The notes under the pieces: generated by a model
The model's input: the letters and a program-made list of their open reading frames with translations, nothing else
The model's database searches: none
Told to the model about the DNA's origin: nothing
From: Tranquillimonas sp964472855
GTDB lineage: Bacteria > Pseudomonadota > Alphaproteobacteria > Rhodobacterales > Rhodobacteraceae
Assembly (NCBI GenBank): GCA_964472855.1
Contig: CAYYMJ010000006.1
Span: forward strand, 1 to 64,000
DNA: 64,000 bases
Direction of reading: 5' to 3'
Part shown: positions 59,485 through 64,000 of the stretch, one piece after another
Layout: every line of letters begins with the position of its first letter
How positions within the stretch are numbered: position 1 is the stretch's first letter
Translations under genes and position numbers: made by a program

Positions 59485-61143
59485 ATGGCCCAGCGCCGCC
59501 GTATCCTTTCGCTCTGGTTCCCACGGATGGGGGCCGAACGCGTGCTGCGCATGGCCCGCGGCACCATCGAGGCGCCCTTTGCCATCGTCGCTGACCGGGG
59601 GAACGTGCAGCTGTTGTCGAGCCTGTCCGAGACCGCCAGCGCCGTGGGGCTGAGCCGGGACCAGCCGCTGCGCGATGCCATGGCCATGTGCCCCGAGCTG
59701 ATTACCCGGCGGCGCAACGAACAGGCCGAGGCCGCTTTCCTGACGGTGCTGCGGCGCTGGGCCGGAAAGTTTTCGCCCTGGGTGGCGGAAGAGGCGCCGG
59801 CGGCGCTGATGGTCGACCTGACCGGCTGCGCGCATCTGTTCGGGGGCGAAGCGGCGCTGGTCGACCAGGTTGGCGGGGAATGCGCGGACCTGGGGCTGAC
59901 GGTGCAGGCCGGCGTGGCCGATACCGTGGGTGCGGCCTGGGCGCTGGCGCGTTATGCCGGGCGCGGGGCGGCGCCGGCCCGAACCGGCGATGCCATCGAC
60001 CAGGAGGCGCCGGCCACCCGCGTGCGGGCGGCGCGGCGCAAGCACTGGGTCAAGGGCGGAACGGCGCCCACGGCCCGGGTCGGCGCGGGGACAACCAGCC
60101 CCATCGCCGCGCCGGGCCAGACCCGGACCGCGCTGGCCCCGCTGCCGGTGGCCGCCCTGCGCCTGCCCGGCGACATGGTGGCCGAGCTGTCGCGGCTGGG
60201 TCTGCGGCGGATCGACGACCTTGCCGGCCAGCCCCGCGCCGCGCTGGCCCGGCGCTTTGGCCGGCTGCTGGTGCGGCGGCTGGATCAGGCCATGGGGATC
60301 GAGCCCGAACCGGTCACCCCGGCCCGGGCGCCCGACCATTTCGCCGTGCGCCTGACCCTGCCCGAACCCATCGGGCTGGAATCCGATCTTGTGGCGGCCA
60401 TGGACCGGCTGTTGCCAGCCCTGGCGGCGCGGCTGGAGAAACGCCATCGCGGGGCGCGGCGGGTGCGGATGCAATGCTATCGCACCGACGGCACCATGGA
60501 CGTGGCCGAGGTCGGGTTGGCCCGCCCGACCTGCGAGGGCGACCGCATCCGCCCCCTGCTGCTGATGAAGATCCCGGAAATCGACGCCGGGTTCGGCATC
60601 GACATGGTGCGGATCGAGGCGCATGTCACCGAGCCCCTGTCGCCCCGGCAGCATGGCGGGCACATGGCGGCGGCTTCGGCGGCGGGGGCGCGCATCGGCG
60701 GCGATGCCCGGCTGGACGATCTGATCGGGCGGATCGGGGCGCGCATCGGGCTTGAGGCGATCACAAGGCGCCATCCGGCGGAAAGCCATGTGCCGGAAAA
60801 GACCGCCCTGACCCTGGCCGCGGCCTGGTCCGAGCCGGCGGCGGTGTGGCCGGCGCCGGCGGTGCCGCGCCCGCTGCTTTTGTGGCCGCCCGAACCGGTG
60901 ACCGGGCCGGACACCCGCGACCCGCCGCACAGCTTTCGCTGGCGGCGGCGCGATTTCACCACCACGGCGGCCACGGGCCCCGAACGCATAGCACCGGAAT
61001 GGTGGCTTGACGAACCGGCGTGGCGCACGGGCGTGCGCGATTACTGGCGGGTGACCACGGCGCAGGGCGACCGTCTGTGGCTGTATTTCGCTCACGGCGG
61101 TGCCATCACCGGCGGCTGGTTCTGTCAGGGGTCCTTTGCCTGA
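59485..61143 (+). CDS. imuB: ImuB, Y-family polymerase-like mutagenesis protein
   Basis: 552 residues. Y-family fold without polymerase activity: the usual catalytic Asp is missing in LSLWFPRMGAERVLRMARG and only VDLTGCAHLFGG remains at the second acidic position. Little-finger and Pro-rich C-terminal regions follow, ending in the short WFCQGSFA. ImuB bridges the error-prone polymerase ImuC (DnaE2) to the beta clamp during SOS mutagenesis. imuA and dnaE2 are usual operon partners, but neither is adjacent here. A LexA box lies upstream. Confidence 0.88.
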   Translation: MAQRRRILSLWFPRMGAERVLRMARGTIEAPFAIVADRGNVQLLSSLSETASAVGLSRDQPLRDAMAMCPELITRRRNEQAEAAFLTVLRRWAGKFSPWVAEEAPAALMVDLTGCAHLFGGEAALVDQVGGECADLGLTVQAGVADTVGAAWALARYAGRGAAPARTGDAIDQEAPATRVRAARRKHWVKGGTAPTARVGAGTTSPIAAPGQTRTALAPLPVAALRLPGDMVAELSRLGLRRIDDLAGQPRAALARRFGRLLVRRLDQAMGIEPEPVTPARAPDHFAVRLTLPEPIGLESDLVAAMDRLLPALAARLEKRHRGARRVRMQCYRTDGTMDVAEVGLARPTCEGDRIRPLLLMKIPEIDAGFGIDMVRIEAHVTEPLSPRQHGGHMAAASAAGARIGGDARLDDLIGRIGARIGLEAITRRHPAESHVPEKTALTLAAAWSEPAAVWPAPAVPRPLLLWPPEPVTGPDTRDPPHSFRWRRRDFTTTAATGPERIAPEWWLDEPAWRTGVRDYWRVTTAQGDRLWLYFAHGGAITGGWFCQGSFA

Positions 61144-61183
61144 ACGCCGGACAGGAGATGTCCCGCCGGAAATTCACGCCAAG

Positions 61184-61198
61184 CTTTTCGCAGAAAAG
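61184..61198 (+). terminator. GCA-loop hairpin after imuB
   Basis: CTTTTC-GCA-GAAAAG, a 6-bp stem, 40 bp after the imuB stop and followed by GTTTTG. Third member of the GCA-loop family. Confidence 0.5.
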
Positions 61199-61219
61199 TT
61201 TTGCCCCCCCAAGCGATGC

Positions 61220-61267
61220 TCCCGGTGCCGCGAACTGGGTGGGGGCAATAATGCCGCGGCACCGGGA
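61220..61267. repeat. long inverted repeat between imuB and DUF2794
   Basis: TCCCGGTGCCGCG at 61220-61232 and its exact complement CGCGGCACCGGGA at 61255-61267 with a 22-base loop. It could be a terminator stem or a protein site. Confidence 0.6.
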
Positions 61268-61412
61268 ATAGCCTTCGCTATGGGTCTGTTGTCACATCCG
61301 ACAACGGCGGAGGTATGGACCAAGCGGGGCAATGCACCGGCCATTTCAGGGCGGAAACGGGGCCGCGCCGCCGGCGCTTGATTTCAGGCGCCCGCCGCAC
61401 CAGTCTGGGGCC

Positions 61413-61754
61413 ATGACCGCGCCGACCCCTTTTCCCGCGCCCCGGCCCGCGGCAGAGCAGATCGTGTTCGACCGCCGTGAGCTGGGGATCATACTTGGAC
61501 TTTATGGCCGCATGGTCGCGGCCGGGGAATGGCGCGACTATGGAATGTCGTTTCTGGGCGACGTGGCCATATTCTCGATCTTCCGGCGCACCGCCGAAAC
61601 CCCGATCTACCGGATCGAAAAGCGGCCCCGCCTGCGCAACCGGCAGGGCATGTATGCGCTGATGGGGATGGACGGACATGTCCTGAAACGCGGCCACGAC
61701 CTGAAGGCGGTGCTGCGCGATCTGGAACGCAAGCTTATCCGGGCGATAGACTGA
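61413..61754 (+). CDS. DUF2794 domain protein
   Basis: 113 residues from MTAPTPFPAPRPAAEQIVFD at 61413; an ATG 27 codons upstream (61332) is unlikely. The conserved part is RRELGIILGLYGRMVAAGEW, then MSFLGDVAIFSIFRR and GMYALMGMDGHVLKRG, matching the DUF2794 family found across alphaproteobacteria. Function unknown. Its last 20 bases overlap the convergent NlpC/P60 gene. Confidence 0.85.
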   Translation: MTAPTPFPAPRPAAEQIVFDRRELGIILGLYGRMVAAGEWRDYGMSFLGDVAIFSIFRRTAETPIYRIEKRPRLRNRQGMYALMGMDGHVLKRGHDLKAVLRDLERKLIRAID

Positions 61755-62206
61755 CGCGCCGGCGTCCGGTCACCGGCCCGCCGCCCTGCGCCGCAATGCG
61801 GGCGGTCGCCTCGGCCAGCGGCTCGGCCGCGACGGCCATGTGATGCGCGTTGGCATGGATCAGCATGTCGGCGCCGGTGGCCATGGCCACATGGCCTTTC
61901 CAGAACAACAGATCGCCGCGCTGCAACGGCGCGTCCGCCGCCAGCGCCGCGCCAAGTTCCGCCGCCTGCATGTCGCTGTCGCCGGGGCAGGCGACGCCGC
62001 AGGCCGTGAACGCCGCGTCGATCAGCCCCGAACAATCAAGCCCGAAGGCCGAGTTGCCGCCCCACAGATAGGGCGTGCCCAGCAGACGCTCGGCCTGCGC
62101 GGCCGGGTCACGCGCGGGCCGGCCCAGTTCGGCCAGATGCGCGGTGGGCACGAACATCGCCGCCGGCTGGTCCTGCCCCGTGGGCAGGCCGACCGGGGTC
62201 CAGCCG
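61735..62206 (-). CDS. NlpC/P60 (C40) peptidase, N-terminal part lost in the assembly gap
   Basis: 157 C-terminal residues are visible. The NlpC/P60 active site is intact: the Cys in FGLDCSGLIDAAF and the His in FWKGHVAMATGADMLIHAN. Such enzymes cleave D-gamma-glutamyl-meso-DAP bonds in cell-wall peptides. Homologues in this order usually carry SH3-like domains ahead of the catalytic part, which would need several hundred more bases than the 100 N allow. The stop (TAA) overlaps the convergent DUF2794 gene. Confidence 0.85.
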
Positions 62207-62306
62207 NNNNNNNNNNNNNNNNNNNNNNNNNNNNNNNNNNNNNNNNNNNNNNNNNNNNNNNNNNNNNNNNNNNNNNNNNNNNNNNNNNNNNNNNNNNNNN
62301 NNNNNN
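62207..62306. other. assembly gap inside a gene pair
   Basis: Exactly 100 N, the usual placeholder for a gap of unknown size. It removes the 3' end of the aminopeptidase gene and the 5' end of the NlpC/P60 gene. Confidence 0.95.
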
Positions 62307-63653
62307 CGCCTGAAACAGCGCCCGCGCGCCCTGCCCGACGCCGCCCATCGGTCGCGCCGGTTCCGATTTCGGCTGCCAGCCATAGATGTCGAAATGCATA
62401 TAGCGCGCGTCGCCCGCGAAATGGCGCAGGAACAGCGCCGCCGTGACCGAGCCCGCCATTCCCCCCGCCGGCGCATTGTCGAGGTCGGCAATGCCGGGCT
62501 TGATCATCGCGTCGTAGGGCTGCCAGAACGGCATGCGCCAGGCCGGATCGCGCACCTTTGCCGCCGCGTCGGCCAGAGTTGCGGCCAGAGCGTCGTCGTC
62601 GGTGTAAAATGGCGCAAGGTCGGGGCCGACAGCCACCCGCGCCGCGCCGGTCAGCGTGGCCATCGACACCAGCAGATCGGCCGGCTCTTCCACGGCCAGC
62701 GCCAGCGCATCGGCCAGCACCAGCCGCCCCTCGGCATCGGTGTTGTTGATCTCGACCGTCTTGCCGTTGCGCGCGGTCAGGATGTCGCCGGGGCGGAAAC
62801 TGTTGGCGGACACGGCGTTTTCCACCGCCGGGATCAGCACCCGCAACCGCAGGGGCAGTTCGGCGGCCATGATCATCCGGGCCAGCCCCAGAACGGTTGC
62901 CGCGCCGCCCATGTCTTTCTTCATCAGCCCCATCGACCGCCCGGGTTTCAGGTTCAGGCCGCCGGTGTCGAAACACACCCCCTTGCCCACCAGCGTCAGG
63001 GCCGGACCCGCCTTGCCCCAGCGCAAATCGATCAGGCGCGGCGCACGGTCCGAGGCACGGCCAACGGCGTGGATCATGGGAAAATTGTGCTCGATCAGGG
63101 CCTTGCCCTTGGTCACGGTGACGTTGGCGCCATGGGTGCGCGCCAGGCGTTTCACCGCTGCCTCCAGCTCGGACGGGCCCATGTCGGCGGCGGGTGTGTT
63201 GATCAGATCGCGGGTCAGCGCCTCGCCCGCGGCGATGTTTTCCAGCCGCGCGGCATCGACGCCCGGTGGCGCGACAAGGTCGGCCAACGCCCCATTGCCG
63301 GGCTTTCGATAACGCTCGAACCGGTATCCTTCCAGCAGCCAGCCCAGCGCGGCCTCGTCTGCGGCATCGCCGTCAAGCGCGCCCTCCAGCCGATAGGTGC
63401 CCTTGGGCAATTGCCGCCGCGCCCGGGCAACGGCAAAGCGTTCGTCGGGCTGCCAGCCCAGCGCCGCCCCCGTCAGGCTGCCGTCCGGTCCGGGCAACAG
63501 CGCCAACTGGCCCGCGCGCGCGGCAAAGCCGGTCTGATCCAGCCACCGCGCCGCCACGTCCGGCTGGCCGGCCAGAAAATCCGTCAATCCCTCTGGCCTG
63601 ACCAGGAACAGCGGGCGCGCCTTGGCCCGTGGTTTCGCAAACGCAAGTGACAT
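62307..63653 (-). CDS. leucyl aminopeptidase (M17), C-terminus lost in the assembly gap
   Basis: 449 residues visible of an expected 455-465. M17 dizinc aminopeptidase. VGKGVCFDTGGLNLKP and MKKDMGGAATVLG provide metal ligands and the active-site Lys, and NTDAEGRLVLADAL is the family signature. MHFDIYGWQPKSEPARPMGG is the conserved end, after which only a short tail should be missing. The NlpC/P60 gene follows in the same direction, a common pairing in this group. Confidence 0.9.
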
Positions 63654-63707
63654 GCCCGGCCCCGCCCGTTTCTTCGCTGGCCGAGCCTAGCTGTCTTGCG
63701 CGCCAAC

Positions 63708-64000
63708 TCAACCCCGCGGGGCCGGGCCGCTGCGATTTCCGTCACTGGCAATCCAGCAGGCCTGAACCTCGGCCTCGCCCATGCGGACCAGCCGCGCCAG
63801 CCGCGCCGCCAGCGCCGCCGGATCGTCGCGACCGGCCAGCCGCCCGGCGCTGTCGGCCAGAGCGGCAAGGTCGTGCAGGCCCAACTGGTCGGAAATGGCC
63901 GTGATGCCCCGGCTCAGCGATACCAGCAGATCCGACCGCCCCGCGCTCCACGCTGGCGAGATCTCGGCCAGTTTCAGCGCCAGATCGTCCAGCAGCACCA
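63708..64000 (-). CDS. hypothetical protein, start just beyond the window edge
   Basis: At least 96 residues, helical, Ala/Leu/Arg-rich (AEISPAWSAGRSDLLVSLSRG, then HDLAALADSAGRLAGRDDPA). The last two bases of the window complete the reverse complement of NTG, so the true start could be one base outside. It ends GNRSGPAPRG before a TGA. It is 54 bp upstream of the aminopeptidase gene in the same direction. No family recognised. Confidence 0.55.
   Translation of the reverse strand, partial: VLLDDLALKLAEISPAWSAGRSDLLVSLSRGITAISDQLGLHDLAALADSAGRLAGRDDPAALAARLARLVRMGEAEVQACWIASDGNRSGPAPRG

Noticed and set aside
1..64000. tRNA, rRNA, IS element or prophage genes
   Set aside because: No cloverleaf, rRNA signature, transposase, integrase or phage structural gene was recognised on either strand.

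Overview
The window is about 64 kb of GC-rich DNA from a draft scaffold; it holds two 100-base N runs. Gene content and order point to an alphaproteobacterium of the order Rhodobacterales. The main pointers are a PetP/PetR-like MarR and response-regulator pair beside ilvE, a DUF3576 lipoprotein near leuS-lptE-holA, a CnoX with a CGPC active site, MbfA (ferritin plus VIT), a small porin, a DUF2794 protein, and an imuB preceded by the alphaproteobacterial SOS box GAAC-N7-GAAC. No rRNA, tRNA, CRISPR array, intact IS or prophage was seen. Most of the window is chromosomal housekeeping DNA.

Layout. 0-7 kb: branched-chain amino acid genes (leuD, leuB, ilvE) interspersed with a membrane protein, an EEP-family protein, and an epimerase divergent from a LysR regulator. 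7-13 kb: the MarR/response-regulator pair, then a tightly packed run of HDAC-like deacetylase, xseB, ispA, dxs and an enoyl-CoA hydratase. 13-22 kb: rluA, then a leftward block of seven genes (XRE-cupin regulator, GFA protein, two FAD-GcvT dehydrogenases, LysE exporter, Zn homocysteine methyltransferase, PPOX-fold protein). Its last five genes are all joined by ATGA stop/start overlaps, and the set fits demethylation of glycine betaine, dimethylglycine and sarcosine. 22-28 kb: free methionine-R-sulfoxide reductase with thiolase, a STAS/HATPase pair, gamma-glutamyltransferase, hspQ, an AEC transporter and a lytic transglycosylase. 28-39 kb: lolA, ftsK, aminotransferase and amidase leftward, ubiH-like rightward, then Trm112, LON-domain protein, CnoX, xth and a VOC protein leftward. 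39-44 kb: orphan response regulator, ribA with an L,D-transpeptidase, PLP homeostasis protein and porin. 44-53 kb: DUF3576, a glycosyltransferase, leuS-lptE-holA-GST, an alpha/beta hydrolase and a dioxygenase-like VOC protein. 53-59 kb: DUF188 protein, S-formylglutathione hydrolase, mbfA divergent from a TetR, an EamA permease and glutathione-dependent formaldehyde dehydrogenase. 59-64 kb: SOS-controlled imuB, DUF2794, and NlpC/P60 and leucyl aminopeptidase genes broken by the second N run.

The least ordinary content is between the genes. A roughly 100-bp element occurs in four copies (A-D, near 39.4, 40.5, 42.2 and 54.5 kb). It has an internal palindrome, end inverted repeats in at least one copy, and an open frame encoding a recognisable peptide in every copy. 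A second dispersed motif, centred on a GGATATTT-like block, marks six transcription-unit ends. A family of AT-rich hairpins with a GCA loop lies behind several genes. The 3' end of the GST gene is present three times in tandem with 87-88 bp spacing, and the first assembly gap lies in a 118-bp-period repeat.
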